Origin: a candidate division WOR-3 bacterium
Lineage (GTDB): Bacteria > Hydrothermota > Tepidihabitantia > Tepidihabitantales > CAIPLT01
Direction of reading: 5' to 3'
Assembly: GCA_039801505.1 (NCBI GenBank)
Contig: JBDRUV010000006.1
Location: 1 to 64,000 of the forward strand
Length of the DNA: 64,000 nt
Positions within the stretch are counted from its first letter, which is position 1, and every line of letters begins with the position of its first letter. Below the pieces are notes generated by a model, which saw nothing but the letters and a program-made list of their open reading frames with translations, was not told the origin of the DNA and made no database searches. A program made the position numbers and the translations under genes. Positions 34,057 through 43,274 of the stretch are shown here, one piece after another.

Positions 34057-36759
34057 ATGAAAAAAGCAAAATATCTTAAATTAATAATAAGTGTAGGAAT
34101 TTTAGCTGTTGTCTTAAGTGTTTACTTATATTCAATAGCTCCAACCGCCTCTTTTTGGGACTGTGGGGAATTAATTGCCTGCTCTTATGTCTTAGGCATT
34201 CCCCATCCGCCCGGTACACCACTATTTGTATTAATTGGCCGAATTTTTTCCCTTATTCCTTTGGCTCGGGAAGTTGCTTTTCGAATAAATTTTCTTACGA
34301 CTTTATTTGGTGCTATATCTTGCGTTTTGGTTTATCTTCTAGTGCTTAAATTAATTTCTCAAAATAAAAAAGACCAGAACTTTATTGAGCGCTACTCATA
34401 TCTGCCCCATGTTGCCGGTGTTGCTGCGGCTTTTGCTTTGGCGTTTGCATTCTCTTTTTGGGATAATTCGGTCGAAACCGAGGTTTATACGCCGTGCGTA
34501 GTTGCAGCATTAATTGTGTTATATTTGGCGCTTGTTTGGCGTGAAAAAGTTGAAGCCGGTATTGGTGATAATCGCATTGTTCTATTTGCAATTTACCTCC
34601 TATTTTTATCTGCTGGTATTCACTTTACCCCCCTGATGATTTTATTCCCTCTGCTAGTGTATGCATTTTTGGTTGATCGCAATGCGATACTTAAGCTTCA
34701 TCTTGTGGAACTTATTGTACTATTTTTATTAATAGTTGCGATTGCCGGTTTAGATCTTGTAGATTATTTTGTGCTATTTTTAGCCTCACCGCCCGTAGCA
34801 ATAATCCAGATATTACATACTAAGGCATTATTGTTTTTCCTTTTAATAATCATTTTCGCTGGATACCTATATTATCTTAATAGCAAACGGCAATTAGATG
34901 CGCGGTATGTATTTTGGGGCTTGGTATTCATTATGCTTGCTGGAACAGTGCAGTTTTATCTCTTAGTGCGTTCACGACTGGAACCTTATATCAATGAGGT
35001 CAATCCCCAACGCTGGACCGATTTTGTTAGTGTGCTAAAACGTGAGCAATATGACCCGATGAAGCTTTTCCCGCGTAAAACTCAATTTTTAACTGAAGCT
35101 GATTACCGCAACTTTCCTAATAGTTATCCGGCGTTTAATGTCTTTGTAGCCTATTTTGAGCAATTGAAGTTTTATTTCCGATATTTCTTATGGCAATGGG
35201 GCGGTGAGCGCTACTTTGATATCTTTTTGGGTGTTCGTTGGCCAGCGCTTATCGGAATACTCCCAGTACTTTTAGGGGGTTACGGAATAGTAGATCATTA
35301 CAAAAAAGATCGTAAATCCTGGTGGTTAATTTTCTTGTGCTTTTTCGTAGCATCCGTTGGGCTTGTGACTTATCTTAACCTAAAATATTCACCTAGTGAT
35401 CCTAGACCACATTTGAGATTTCGTGAAGTTCGTGAACGTGATTATTTCTTTGCGTTCTCTTATGTTTTCTATACTATCTTTATCGGTTTGGGGGTTTTTG
35501 CGTTTCTGAAGTGGCTTTTTACTAAATTTAAACTTAATCAGTCGGGACGACTAGGATTTTCGGCACTTAGTATAATTTTAATGCTTACACCAATTGCGTT
35601 CAACTATCCCTCAGTCTCTCGTCGCGGGAATTGGATTCCAGCTGAATATGGTTATAATATGTTAGTATCCTGCGAAGGGGAGAAAGCGATTATTTTTACT
35701 AATGGCGATAATGATACTTTTCCCTTGTGGTTTGTGCAGTTTGTGCCTAATCGCCCTGCTGGCTACGACCCGAATTTTGGTAAAAATATTGCTGTGGCTA
35801 ATCTTTCGTTATTAAATACCAATTGGTTTATTAAACAATTAAAAAAATGGGGAGCTCCAATTTCTTTTAGTTTAGAAGAAATTGATCGTTTGCCTCAGGG
35901 TTTAATTGGTGCTGGCCGCCGAACATTTCTTCTGAAGGACATCATGATTCGAGACATTTTAGCTACCAACTCGGGAATTAAATTGAAATGGCCTGATGAT
36001 TATATTTCGCCAGCTAATGAGTTTATGGAAAAGGTTATGGATAACTATCGGGAAGGAATTATGCCGGTATATTTTGCGACGACGGTGGATCGTGCCGAAA
36101 ACTTAAAAGATGTTGAACCTTATCTTCAGCTGGAAGGTTTAGTGAATCGAGTAACAAATGTAAGATCATTAGGACAAGTAAATGTTGCTCGAACTCAAGA
36201 GCTCTTTGATATGTACAAAATGGAAAGTATGATGGACCCCAAGGTTATTAAGGATGATAATACCCGGGGACTATTCTTAAACTACATTGCCTCGTTTGCG
36301 GCGCTGGCTCAAGAATACCATAAGATGGGCCGACTAGATCTAGCGATTAAAACTTTACAAAGAACTTTAGGATTTGATATTGATGCTGAGAAAAAAGCAC
36401 CGATTTATTATAACCTTTCGGTTTTCGCACTGCTTGCCCAAGATTATCAATTAGCTCATGCTTATTTAGATTCGATTGAACGGCTAGGAATTAAAGATGA
36501 CCCAGAATTATTGGTGCGGCGGGGTTGGATATATCAGAGCGAGGCTAACTATCGAGCAGCCGAGAGTGCCTATCTACGAGCCAAATTTATTGCGCCTCAG
36601 CAACCGGAACCGGTCCAAAGTCTTGTGTCGCTTTATACAGAGCATTTACGAGATACGACTAAGGCTATACAGACTCTTCGAGAATGGTTGCGCCTTAATC
36701 CTAGAGACAATAATGCCCAACGAATGCTTGAGGAACTTGAGAAAAAAGAAAAGAAATAA
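34057..36759 (+). CDS. DUF2723 multi-membrane protein with TPR tail
   Basis: A 900-residue protein. The N-terminal 500 residues have about twelve membrane segments and the DUF2723 signature P-T-A-S-F-W-D-C-G-E-L-I followed by G-I-P-H-P-P-G-T-P-L, with the acidic residue placement of GT-C type glycosyltransferases such as protein O-mannosyltransferases. The last 200 residues carry TPR-like repeats (L-G-F-D-I-D-A-E-K-K-A-P-I-Y-Y-N-L-S; A-E-S-A-Y-L-R-A-K-F-I-A-P). It is widespread in FCB bacteria. A role in surface glycan or glycoprotein assembly is likely but unproved. AAGGAG lies 6 nt before the start. Confidence 0.88.
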   Translation: MKKAKYLKLIISVGILAVVLSVYLYSIAPTASFWDCGELIACSYVLGIPHPPGTPLFVLIGRIFSLIPLAREVAFRINFLTTLFGAISCVLVYLLVLKLISQNKKDQNFIERYSYLPHVAGVAAAFALAFAFSFWDNSVETEVYTPCVVAALIVLYLALVWREKVEAGIGDNRIVLFAIYLLFLSAGIHFTPLMILFPLLVYAFLVDRNAILKLHLVELIVLFLLIVAIAGLDLVDYFVLFLASPPVAIIQILHTKALLFFLLIIIFAGYLYYLNSKRQLDARYVFWGLVFIMLAGTVQFYLLVRSRLEPYINEVNPQRWTDFVSVLKREQYDPMKLFPRKTQFLTEADYRNFPNSYPAFNVFVAYFEQLKFYFRYFLWQWGGERYFDIFLGVRWPALIGILPVLLGGYGIVDHYKKDRKSWWLIFLCFFVASVGLVTYLNLKYSPSDPRPHLRFREVRERDYFFAFSYVFYTIFIGLGVFAFLKWLFTKFKLNQSGRLGFSALSIILMLTPIAFNYPSVSRRGNWIPAEYGYNMLVSCEGEKAIIFTNGDNDTFPLWFVQFVPNRPAGYDPNFGKNIAVANLSLLNTNWFIKQLKKWGAPISFSLEEIDRLPQGLIGAGRRTFLLKDIMIRDILATNSGIKLKWPDDYISPANEFMEKVMDNYREGIMPVYFATTVDRAENLKDVEPYLQLEGLVNRVTNVRSLGQVNVARTQELFDMYKMESMMDPKVIKDDNTRGLFLNYIASFAALAQEYHKMGRLDLAIKTLQRTLGFDIDAEKKAPIYYNLSVFALLAQDYQLAHAYLDSIERLGIKDDPELLVRRGWIYQSEANYRAAESAYLRAKFIAPQQPEPVQSLVSLYTEHLRDTTKAIQTLREWLRLNPRDNNAQRMLEELEKKEKK

Positions 36760-36774
36760 GCACAACAAGAATCG

Positions 36775-37134
36775 ATGCACGAGCTTTCAATTACCGAAAG
36801 CATTCTTAAATGTTCAATTAGCGAAGCTCAAAAACATAACGCGCACCGAATCAATAAAATAAAACTTAAGATCGGTGTAGCTTCGGCGGTTATTCCTAAT
36901 TGTGTCGAGTTTTATTTTGATATTTTAAAGAAAAATACCATTGCCCAGAATGCGAAGTTGGATTTTGAAATTGTGCCCCTAACTATTAAATGCCCGAAGT
37001 GCGGACACAAAGTAACTCTGGCCCCAGATCACGAAGAAAAATTAACCAGTAGGCTCTTGGCTTGTAATTGTGATGCTGGGATAGAACTGGTTGAAGGTAA
37101 TGATGTGTTTATTGAATATATTGACATTGATTAA
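36775..37134 (+). CDS. hypA: Hydrogenase nickel-insertion protein HypA
   Basis: A 119-residue maturation factor that delivers nickel to [NiFe] hydrogenases. The N-terminal M-H-E-L-S-I-T-E-S has the nickel-binding His2. The zinc site has C-P-K-C-G-H but its second half reads L-L-A-C-N-C-D-A-G, a C-x-C instead of the usual C-x2-C. It presumably serves the enzyme at 23388. Its other maturation partners are elsewhere. Confidence 0.9.
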   Translation: MHELSITESILKCSISEAQKHNAHRINKIKLKIGVASAVIPNCVEFYFDILKKNTIAQNAKLDFEIVPLTIKCPKCGHKVTLAPDHEEKLTSRLLACNCDAGIELVEGNDVFIEYIDID

Positions 37135-37207
37135 ATAATCCTTGATTATTTTGTGTGGTCTTATATAATCAACTAAATGCACCAACACTAAATGAAAGGA
37201 GCAGGTT

Positions 37208-38065
37208 ATGATGATTGAGGACATTAAAAAAGTTGGAGTTATTGGTGCTGGTACCATGGGCAGTGGTATTGCTCAGGTGTTTAGTACCTCAGGTTACGAG
37301 GTGATTCTGGTTGATATCAACGAAGCAATTCTTAACAATGCGCTTGATGGTATTAAAAAAAGCCTAGGAAAGCTTGTGGAAAAACAAAAAATTACTGAAG
37401 ATGCTAAAGAAAAAGCCTTAGCTTTAATAACGCCCACAACCGATATTACCAAAGCATCTGATTGTCAAGTAGTAGTTGAGGCGGTACTGGAAAAAATTGA
37501 GCTAAAGCACGAAGTGTTTAAAAAACTATGTCAGCAATCGCCACCATCAACAATTTTAGCGTCGAATACCTCAACGATCTCAATTACTGAGATTGCTTCA
37601 GCTACCAAGCGTGCTGACCGGGTGATTGGTATGCATTTTATGAATCCGGTGCCGATTATGCAGCTTGTTGAGGTAGTTAAAGGCTTACAAACCAGTGAAG
37701 AGACGACGCAACTAATAGTGGAATTGGCCAAAAAGCTAGGCAAAACACCGGTCGTAGTTAATGACTCACCCGGTTTTGTTTCGAACCGGATTCTTTTGCC
37801 AATGATTAACGAAGCAATCTATGTACTACAAGAAGGTATTGCTGATAAGGAAGCGATCGACACCGTAATGAAGCTGGGTATGAACCATCCGATGGGGCCA
37901 CTCGCCTTAGCTGACCTTATTGGATTGGATATCTGTTTAGATATTTTAAACGTCTTATACCGAGATTTGGGCGATCCGAAATACCGGCCTTGCCCCTTGC
38001 TTAAACGAATGGTTGCGGCTGGATATCTGGGTCGAAAGACGAAAAAAGGATTTTATACTTACTAA
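37208..38065 (+). CDS. hbd: 3-hydroxybutyryl-CoA dehydrogenase
   Basis: A 285-residue NAD(P)-dependent 3-hydroxyacyl-CoA dehydrogenase. It has the Rossmann motif [16 protein letters not shown], the catalytic His in [20 protein letters not shown] and the C-terminal domain [18 protein letters not shown]. It interconverts acetoacetyl-CoA and 3-hydroxybutyryl-CoA. AAAGGAG lies 7 nt before the ATG pair. It stands alone, with no thiolase or crotonase adjacent. Confidence 0.93.
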   Translation: MMIEDIKKVGVIGAGTMGSGIAQVFSTSGYEVILVDINEAILNNALDGIKKSLGKLVEKQKITEDAKEKALALITPTTDITKASDCQVVVEAVLEKIELKHEVFKKLCQQSPPSTILASNTSTISITEIASATKRADRVIGMHFMNPVPIMQLVEVVKGLQTSEETTQLIVELAKKLGKTPVVVNDSPGFVSNRILLPMINEAIYVLQEGIADKEAIDTVMKLGMNHPMGPLALADLIGLDICLDILNVLYRDLGDPKYRPCPLLKRMVAAGYLGRKTKKGFYTY

Positions 38066-38074
38066 GATCAAGTA

Positions 38075-38653
38075 TTGCGAATAATTTTACTACCCGGAGT
38101 CACACGTTTTAATAAAATATTGGTTTATCATACAGTTAGTTCCACCCAAGATATTGCTAAGAGTTTAGTTTTAGCGCAAAGAGCTCAAGTTTCAGAAGTT
38201 GTAATCTCGGCATACCGGCAGACTCAAGGTCATGGTCGACATCATGAATATTGGATCTCAGAACCTGGTGGCCTATACCTCTCAATCATTTACAAAAGTC
38301 CGTTTCCAATAATAAATGTTGATAACTTCACAAGGAATCTAGCCATAATAATAAAAGATGCTTTAGAAAGTCTTTTGTCCGATACCAAGCTTGAACTACG
38401 GGGGATTAATGACCTTTATTTACACAATAAAAAACTTGCTGGTATTCTGGTGGAGACAGTATCTTACGGTCAAGTTCCGTTAGCGGCACCGTATATTTAT
38501 ATCATCGGTATCGGAGTCAATGTTAATCAGCCGGGTTTCCCTTTTGGTTTAACCAAAGAGCCCACTTCACTTTACTGTGAATTTAAGAAAAAATTTTCCC
38601 GCTTCGCGATTCTTTTGGCAATTTGTAATCAACTTTCTCGTAAGCTGATTTAA
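38075..38653 (+). CDS. birA: Biotin-protein ligase, catalytic domain only
   Basis: A 192-residue BirA without the N-terminal DNA-binding domain, so it is an enzyme and not a repressor. The biotinyl-AMP site has S-S-T-Q-D-I-A-K, the motif Q-T-Q-G-H-G-R-H-H-E-Y-W (GxGRxxxxW variant of GRGRxxxxW), G-G-L-Y-L-S-I-I and the K-L-A-G-I-L-V-E segment with the catalytic lysine. The start taken is TTG 38075, 9 nt after hbd; no better start exists before the S-T-Q-D motif. Confidence 0.88.
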   Translation: MRIILLPGVTRFNKILVYHTVSSTQDIAKSLVLAQRAQVSEVVISAYRQTQGHGRHHEYWISEPGGLYLSIIYKSPFPIINVDNFTRNLAIIIKDALESLLSDTKLELRGINDLYLHNKKLAGILVETVSYGQVPLAAPYIYIIGIGVNVNQPGFPFGLTKEPTSLYCEFKKKFSRFAILLAICNQLSRKLI

Positions 38654-38728
38654 ATATCTGTTTCCAACAATCGAAGCGGCTTATAATGTGTTTGTAAACT
38701 TTTAATAAACAATTTTAGAAAAATTCTT

Positions 38729-39664
38729 CTATTGCAGGCAATGTTGTATGAAGACTATTATTAAGTTTAAAACAAGGCGGGCATTTTTTTCATTGGCGTA
38801 TTCTTTTTTAGGATGGGCAATACCGGTTTCTTGTCTTTCTCGAGCAATTATTGCTTCTATATTGTCAAATATTTTTTGCGTGAAGTAGTCGTTGGGAATT
38901 AGGTTTTTCTTTTGAGCTTCGGTTATAAGATGGCTTATTTTTCCTTGTCCAGTTTTTCCATATGTAATAATTTGTAAAAACGCCTCTAGGGCAGCGATTG
39001 CATTGGTAATACAGTTACTATAGCTTTGGGGCGTATTTTTTCTGTATTCATTGAACGCATCTATGAGAATTTCATTAACCCGTGACCATTGTGGGTGCGC
39101 TAGAATTTTTAAAACCGGTTCGTAGATTTCTTTAGTGATTTTTTCCTCTTGCCGCGGAATGAATCCTTGACGAGCTAAACAAATATTAAGCCCAAAATCT
39201 CTAAAGACACTGTTTAGCTGATTAGCGAAAGCGTCAAAATATGACGGATCAGCTATAAGGGCTTGTTTGCTATATATAGAAAGTAATTCCAAAACCACAT
39301 TTTCATCTTGCTTTATAAATATAGTATAAAAATCAACACAAGCTGCTTCTTCTAATTCAGGATTTTCTAAATATGTAGGTGCATAACAATTAACTTTATA
39401 TTTATCATTTAGTTCTTTAATAGAGGATTCGATTAATTTAAGCTTTAATTGTTTTTCAGAAGTAGTTCCGTAAAATTGAAACCGTGCTCCCACAGATACG
39501 TAGTAAGCCACCGAAGGATTCCACTTAAAAAAGTATTGTTTTAGATATTGCCATATTTTTTCTTTTTCACCTATCGAAAGGTTATTCCATCTTCTCAGAC
39601 CTAAATCCGGCTTCAATTTTTTCTTAACCTTAGGATTTGATTCACTCCACAATTTAAAATCCAT
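38729..39664 (-). CDS. Putative Abi_C/HEPN-like protein
   Basis: I do not recognise the N-terminal 200 residues. The C-terminal 100 resemble by eye the abortive-infection C-terminal domain (Abi_C): S-N-C-I-T-N-A-I-A-A-L-E-A-F-L-Q, then E-R-Q-E-T-G-I-A-H-P-K-K-E-Y-A, then A-R-L-V-L-N-L-I-I-V-F. The R-Q-E-T-G-I-A-H stretch fits the Rx4-6H motif of HEPN ribonucleases. The start is ATG 39664 or TTG 39679, both close to a promoter. It is monocistronic, lies against repeat copy B and interrupts a run of housekeeping genes, which suggests an acquired defence gene. Function is inference. Confidence 0.7.
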   Translation of the reverse strand: MDFKLWSESNPKVKKKLKPDLGLRRWNNLSIGEKEKIWQYLKQYFFKWNPSVAYYVSVGARFQFYGTTSEKQLKLKLIESSIKELNDKYKVNCYAPTYLENPELEEAACVDFYTIFIKQDENVVLELLSIYSKQALIADPSYFDAFANQLNSVFRDFGLNICLARQGFIPRQEEKITKEIYEPVLKILAHPQWSRVNEILIDAFNEYRKNTPQSYSNCITNAIAALEAFLQIITYGKTGQGKISHLITEAQKKNLIPNDYFTQKIFDNIEAIIARERQETGIAHPKKEYANEKNARLVLNLIIVFIQHCLQ

Positions 39665-39692
39665 AAGACGATTTTGCAAATTACCTGAGATA

Positions 39693-39721
39693 ATATTAAT
39701 GATGCCTTATAGATATGTCAA
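39693..39721 (-). promoter_or_regulatory. Promoter of the Abi_C/HEPN-like gene
   Basis: Minus strand TTGACA (39721-39716), 17-nt spacer, TAATAT (39698-39693). It leaves about 13 nt to TTG 39679 or 28 nt to ATG 39664. CAGGT lies between. Confidence 0.75.
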
Positions 39722-39806
39722 TAGCTACCACAAGTAGCTCTTGCTGTGCTCAATGTGTATTAAGCTGTAATTTTTGTCTTAAACTTTCGTGGATCGCGGA
39801 GTAAAA

Positions 39807-40120
39807 TGTTAGTTATAACTAACACTTTTGTTAAGCAAATTTTTAAGCTAAGTCATTGATAGTCTCATGGCTAGGTAAAATCGGCTAAACAGGAGGTATA
39901 GTTCCACCAGTAGCCCCTACGTAGATCTGATAGTGACTTTGGGATAGGCTTTGAGTGTCGCTCTCAAGGTAGCTATAGAAGTAGCTTTGGGTATCGCTCA
40001 GGAGGTCGCTTTGGGATTAGCCTTGAGGGTGGCTTAGGAAATAGCTCAGGAAGCGGCTTTGGAAGTTGCTCTCATGGTAGCTCAGGGAACGGCTGAGGGA
40101 GCAGATATGGGGATGGCGGT
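39807..40120 (+). repeat. Dispersed palindrome plus 12-bp-unit element, copy B (inverted)
   Basis: The order is the mirror image of copies A and C: perfect 18-bp palindrome at 39807-39824 (TGTTAGTTATAACTAACA), the core (TTTTTAAGCTAAGT...ATGGCTAGGTAAAATCGG), then about fifteen 12-bp units of the type GGTAGCTCTGAG to about 40112. Two single-base deletions relative to A and C break the open frame in the conserved leader, but the 12-bp phase of the units is kept. Reading away from the element on the minus strand, TTAACA-17-TAACAT overlaps the palindrome. The remaining parts of 39722-40262 show nothing else recognisable. Confidence 0.82.
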
Positions 40121-40262
40121 GTTTGTGTCTTTTGTTTTAATTTTTATGGGCCAGGGACAATGTTGGTCCAAATTTTTCGTTTGACCAGAAACATCGATAT
40201 TGGGCAGTGAAAGTTTTAAAATTTTGTCAATAATTTTTGCTATAAGATTTACATAAAACTTG

Positions 40263-40290
40263 TTGACATCGCTAAATGCTTAAGTAAAAT
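40263..40290 (+). promoter_or_regulatory. Promoter of the divIVA operon, leaderless layout
   Basis: TTGACA at 40263-40268, 16-nt spacer, TAAAAT at 40285-40290 and only 6 nt to ATG 40297. No Shine-Dalgarno is present, so the first base of the mRNA is likely at the start codon. Confidence 0.75.
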
Positions 40291-40296
40291 ATATCT

Positions 40297-40746
40297 ATGC
40301 CATTAACGCCGTTAGAAATTAAAAACAAAACATTTAAGCGCCGGCTGAAAGGTTATGACTGTAATGAAGTGAAGACCTTTTTATTACTGGTGAGCAAAGA
40401 ATTAGAAGATTTGCGCAACGAACGGGCGAGTTTGGCGCAAAAACTTGATGAATTACAGGCCAAACTGGCAACTTATGAGAAGACCGAAAATTTATTAAAA
40501 GAGACACTACTGACGGCCCAAAAAACGGTAACAGAACTAAAAGATGCCGCCCGTAAAGAAGCTGAAAATATTGTTAATAAAGCAAAACTCGAGGCTGCGC
40601 AGATTAAACAAAACATTGAAGCCGAACTTCAAGAGCTAAAGAGCAGGGTTGATGAATTACAAAATCAGCGCATTGCAATTGTTTCTCAAATGAAAGCAAT
40701 CATAAGTAATTTATCAATGCTGATTGAGAAAGAAACAAAAGATTAA
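40297..40746 (+). CDS. divIVA: DivIVA domain protein
   Basis: A 149-residue protein with the membrane-binding N-terminus P-L-T-P-L-E-I-K-N-K-T-F-K-R-R-L-K-G-Y-D-C-N-E-V and a long coiled coil from residue 35 to the end. DivIVA/GpsB proteins mark curved membrane at poles or septa and recruit division or envelope proteins. It heads an operon of cell-envelope and housekeeping genes. Confidence 0.92.
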   Translation: MPLTPLEIKNKTFKRRLKGYDCNEVKTFLLLVSKELEDLRNERASLAQKLDELQAKLATYEKTENLLKETLLTAQKTVTELKDAARKEAENIVNKAKLEAAQIKQNIEAELQELKSRVDELQNQRIAIVSQMKAIISNLSMLIEKETKD

Positions 40747-40760
40747 GAAGGAGAGACTTT

Positions 40761-41606
40761 ATGTCCGAGCATATTCTTACGCCGAATAATCTTTATGAGA
40801 AAGTTGAAGAGACTTATAATTTTTTGCGCCAAAAGACCGATCAAACCCCGGACATCGGAATAATTTTAGGCACCGGTCTAGGTCAATTAGCTCAAGAAAT
40901 CAAAAGTGTCACGACGATCCCCTATAACGAGATTCCGTATTTTCTTAAACCGACCGTAGAAAGTCATTCGGGTCGACTGATCTTTGGTGAGCTTAGCGGC
41001 AAAAAGGTCGTAGCGATGCAGGGTCGTTTTCATTATTATGAAGGCTATGAAATGCTGGCAATAACTTTTCCAGTTCGCGTGATGGCGCGTCTGGGCATCA
41101 AGACCCTTATTGTCTCGAATGCGGCTGGTGGTCTGAATCCGAGATTTAAGGTTAGTGATCTCATGGTGATTACAGACCATATTAATTTTATGGGTAATAA
41201 TCCCTTGCGTGGGGTCAATGATCCACGGCTTGGTCCAAGATTTCCCGACATGTATAATTGCTATGATAAAAATTTAGTTAAATTAGCTAAGCGGGTAGCC
41301 AGAAAATTGCGCATCAAATTGCAAGCTGGAGTTTATATCGCAGTTGCCGGTCCGAATTTAGAGACTGCAGCTGAATACCGTGCCTTAAGAATTCTCAGAG
41401 CTGATGCGGTTGGCATGTCGACAGTGCCTGAGGTAATTGTGGCCCGGCAAATTGGCATCCGAGTTTTGGGATTTTCTGTGATCACCGATTTAGGTATTCC
41501 CGAAGAGTTAAAGCCGTGTAATTTTGAAGATGTGCTTAAAGCCGCCAATCGTGCCGAACCCAAGCTGACTAAGTTAATTACCGCAGTGGTCAAAGAGCTT
41601 AAATAA
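40761..41606 (+). CDS. Purine nucleoside phosphorylase
   Basis: A 281-residue trimeric-type PNP (PunA family), which splits (deoxy)inosine and guanosine with phosphate. Motifs are L-G-T-G-L-G, V-E-S-H-S-G-R-L, the Q-G-R-F-H-Y-Y-E-G-Y loop, V-S-N-A-A-G-G-L-N, the A-G-P-N-L-E-T-A-A-E-Y loop and G-M-S-T-V-P-E-V-I-V-A-R. AAGGAG lies before the ATG. The stop overlaps the bamD start by one base. Confidence 0.94.
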   Translation: MSEHILTPNNLYEKVEETYNFLRQKTDQTPDIGIILGTGLGQLAQEIKSVTTIPYNEIPYFLKPTVESHSGRLIFGELSGKKVVAMQGRFHYYEGYEMLAITFPVRVMARLGIKTLIVSNAAGGLNPRFKVSDLMVITDHINFMGNNPLRGVNDPRLGPRFPDMYNCYDKNLVKLAKRVARKLRIKLQAGVYIAVAGPNLETAAEYRALRILRADAVGMSTVPEVIVARQIGIRVLGFSVITDLGIPEELKPCNFEDVLKAANRAEPKLTKLITAVVKELK

Positions 41607-42358
41607 TGTCCCGGCGTGGAAGTTTTCTTATTATTATGAGTTTAGCAATTCTAATTAGTTGCCAGCGATCTCAAATCAAAGAGAATATTACTTTTAGTCC
41701 TCAAGAGCACTTAACCCAGGCCCTTGAAAAATTACAGGCTAAGAAGTATAACGACGCGATTAAAATGTTTGAAGAAATTATTTTTAATTACCCAACGACC
41801 CAATGGGCAGTTGAGGCGCAATATTATTTAGCTGAAGCCTATTTTCAGAAAAAAGACTACCGCTCAGCAATTACCGAATACGAATTTTTTATCAATAATT
41901 TTTCCACGAGCCAATATCTTGAGGATGCGTACTATAAATTGGCAGTATGTTACCTAAAAACTGCCCCCTCAATTAAACGTGATCTCCGGGCGATCCAAAA
42001 AAGTTGGGAGATATTAGAGACTTTACAGGAAAATTTTCCTAATACGAAATATGCCGACGAGATACAGCAACTCAAAAACGAAATTCTCGGTCGGTGGGCA
42101 AAGAAGTATTATGATATTGGTCTCTTATATTATCGTGGCGGTGAACCGGAGGCATCGCGGGTGTATTTCAACTATGTAATTCAGGAATACCCCAATACCC
42201 AATGGGCCAATTGGAGCAAATTTATGATTGCGCAAATCTTGCAACGAAAGGATTCAATTCTTCAAGCTCAAGAGCTGTATCAAGATTTATTAAGTGATAG
42301 TTTAGATCCAGCACTTCGAAAATTAATCCAAAAACAACTTGCCAAGATATCAAAATGA
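41606..42358 (+). CDS. bamD: Outer membrane assembly lipoprotein BamD
   Basis: A 250-residue lipoprotein with lipobox L-I-S-C near residue 19 and five TPR-like repeats (A-L-E-K-L-Q-A-K-K-Y-N-D-A-I-K-M-F; A-Y-F-Q-K-K-D-Y-R-S-A-I-T-E-Y; Y-R-G-G-E-P-E-A-S-R-V-Y-F). BamD is the essential accessory of the BAM complex that inserts outer-membrane barrels, so its presence supports a two-membrane envelope. It overlaps nadD by 4 nt. Confidence 0.9.
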   Translation: MSRRGSFLIIMSLAILISCQRSQIKENITFSPQEHLTQALEKLQAKKYNDAIKMFEEIIFNYPTTQWAVEAQYYLAEAYFQKKDYRSAITEYEFFINNFSTSQYLEDAYYKLAVCYLKTAPSIKRDLRAIQKSWEILETLQENFPNTKYADEIQQLKNEILGRWAKKYYDIGLLYYRGGEPEASRVYFNYVIQEYPNTQWANWSKFMIAQILQRKDSILQAQELYQDLLSDSLDPALRKLIQKQLAKISK

Positions 42359-42921
42359 AAATTGGGATTTTTGGCGGCGCCTTTGATCCGATTCATTTAG
42401 GGCATTTAATAGTTGCTGAGGAAGCTCGAGAAATGCTGCAATTAGACAAGATGCTTTTTATCCCTACCTACCGACCTCCGCATAAGAAGTGCCACACTTC
42501 ATACGAGCATCGGCGAAATATGGTAAAAATCGCTATCGCGGATAATCCATTTTTTGAATTATGTGAAATTGAAAAGCATACCAAGGTATCATGGACCATT
42601 AATACCCTTAAAAAACTAAAGAAACGATATCCGGCAGATGAATTATATTTAATTATTGGTGCCGACCAGTATAATGCTCTTGGTAGCTGGAGGGAACCTG
42701 AGAAGCTAAAGGACTATGCGCAACTTGTCGTAATACCTCGTCCGAATACTTTAGAAACAAACAAGAAACAAAAGCACGATATTTTATATCTTAAAACTTC
42801 TTTAATCGATATCGCTAGTCAAAGAATTCGCGAGGACTTAAAAAACAATCGAAGCGTAAAATACAAAGTTAAAGACAATGTACTAAAGTACATTGAACAA
42901 AATAAATTATATCATAAATAG
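42355..42921 (+). CDS. nadD: Nicotinate-nucleotide adenylyltransferase
   Basis: A 188-residue NAD biosynthesis enzyme with the nucleotidyltransferase signature G-G-A-F-D-P-I-H-L-G-H-L and the second motif S-L-I-D-I-A-S-Q-R-I-R near the C-terminus (ISSTxIR-like). P-T-Y-R-P-P-H-K is the nicotinate-nucleotide loop. It overlaps bamD (ATGA). Confidence 0.95.
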   Translation: MKIGIFGGAFDPIHLGHLIVAEEAREMLQLDKMLFIPTYRPPHKKCHTSYEHRRNMVKIAIADNPFFELCEIEKHTKVSWTINTLKKLKKRYPADELYLIIGADQYNALGSWREPEKLKDYAQLVVIPRPNTLETNKKQKHDILYLKTSLIDIASQRIREDLKNNRSVKYKVKDNVLKYIEQNKLYHK

Positions 42922-42929
42922 GAGGCAAA

Positions 42930-43229
42930 ATGTTTGAATTTCTTTACGGCCAAAGCCAGACCTCGGGTGGCGCTGCGAACCCGATTTTAAGTTTACTGCC
43001 CATTATTTTAATTATTGTCGTTTTTTATTTTTTACTGATTTTACCACAACAGCGTCGCCAGAAACGACATCAGCAAATGATTAACGAACTAAAAAAAGGT
43101 GAACGAATTGTACTTTCCAGCGGTATTTATGGGACAATTACTAATATCAAGGAAAGAACCTTTATTGTGAAAATTAGCGAGAATACGGAAATCGAAGTTG
43201 AAAAGAGTTCCGTGGCTTATAAGTTATAA
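42930..43229 (+). CDS. yajC: Sec translocon accessory protein YajC
   Basis: A 99-residue protein with a glycine-rich N-terminus, one membrane helix and the signature Y-F-L-L-I-L-P-Q-Q-R-R-Q-K-R-H followed by L-K-K-G-E-R-I-V-L-S-S-G-I-Y-G-T-I. YajC associates with SecDF. TAGGAGG lies 7 nt before the ATG. Confidence 0.95.
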   Translation: MFEFLYGQSQTSGGAANPILSLLPIILIIVVFYFLLILPQQRRQKRHQQMINELKKGERIVLSSGIYGTITNIKERTFIVKISENTEIEVEKSSVAYKL

Positions 43230-43274
43230 GTAGTAGCTGTTTATTCGCTAAGGAAAACGATTGTCAAGAATCTT

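Noticed and set aside
39900-40110. CRISPR array
   Set aside because: The units are 12 bp, degenerate and contiguous, with no spacers and no cas genes.
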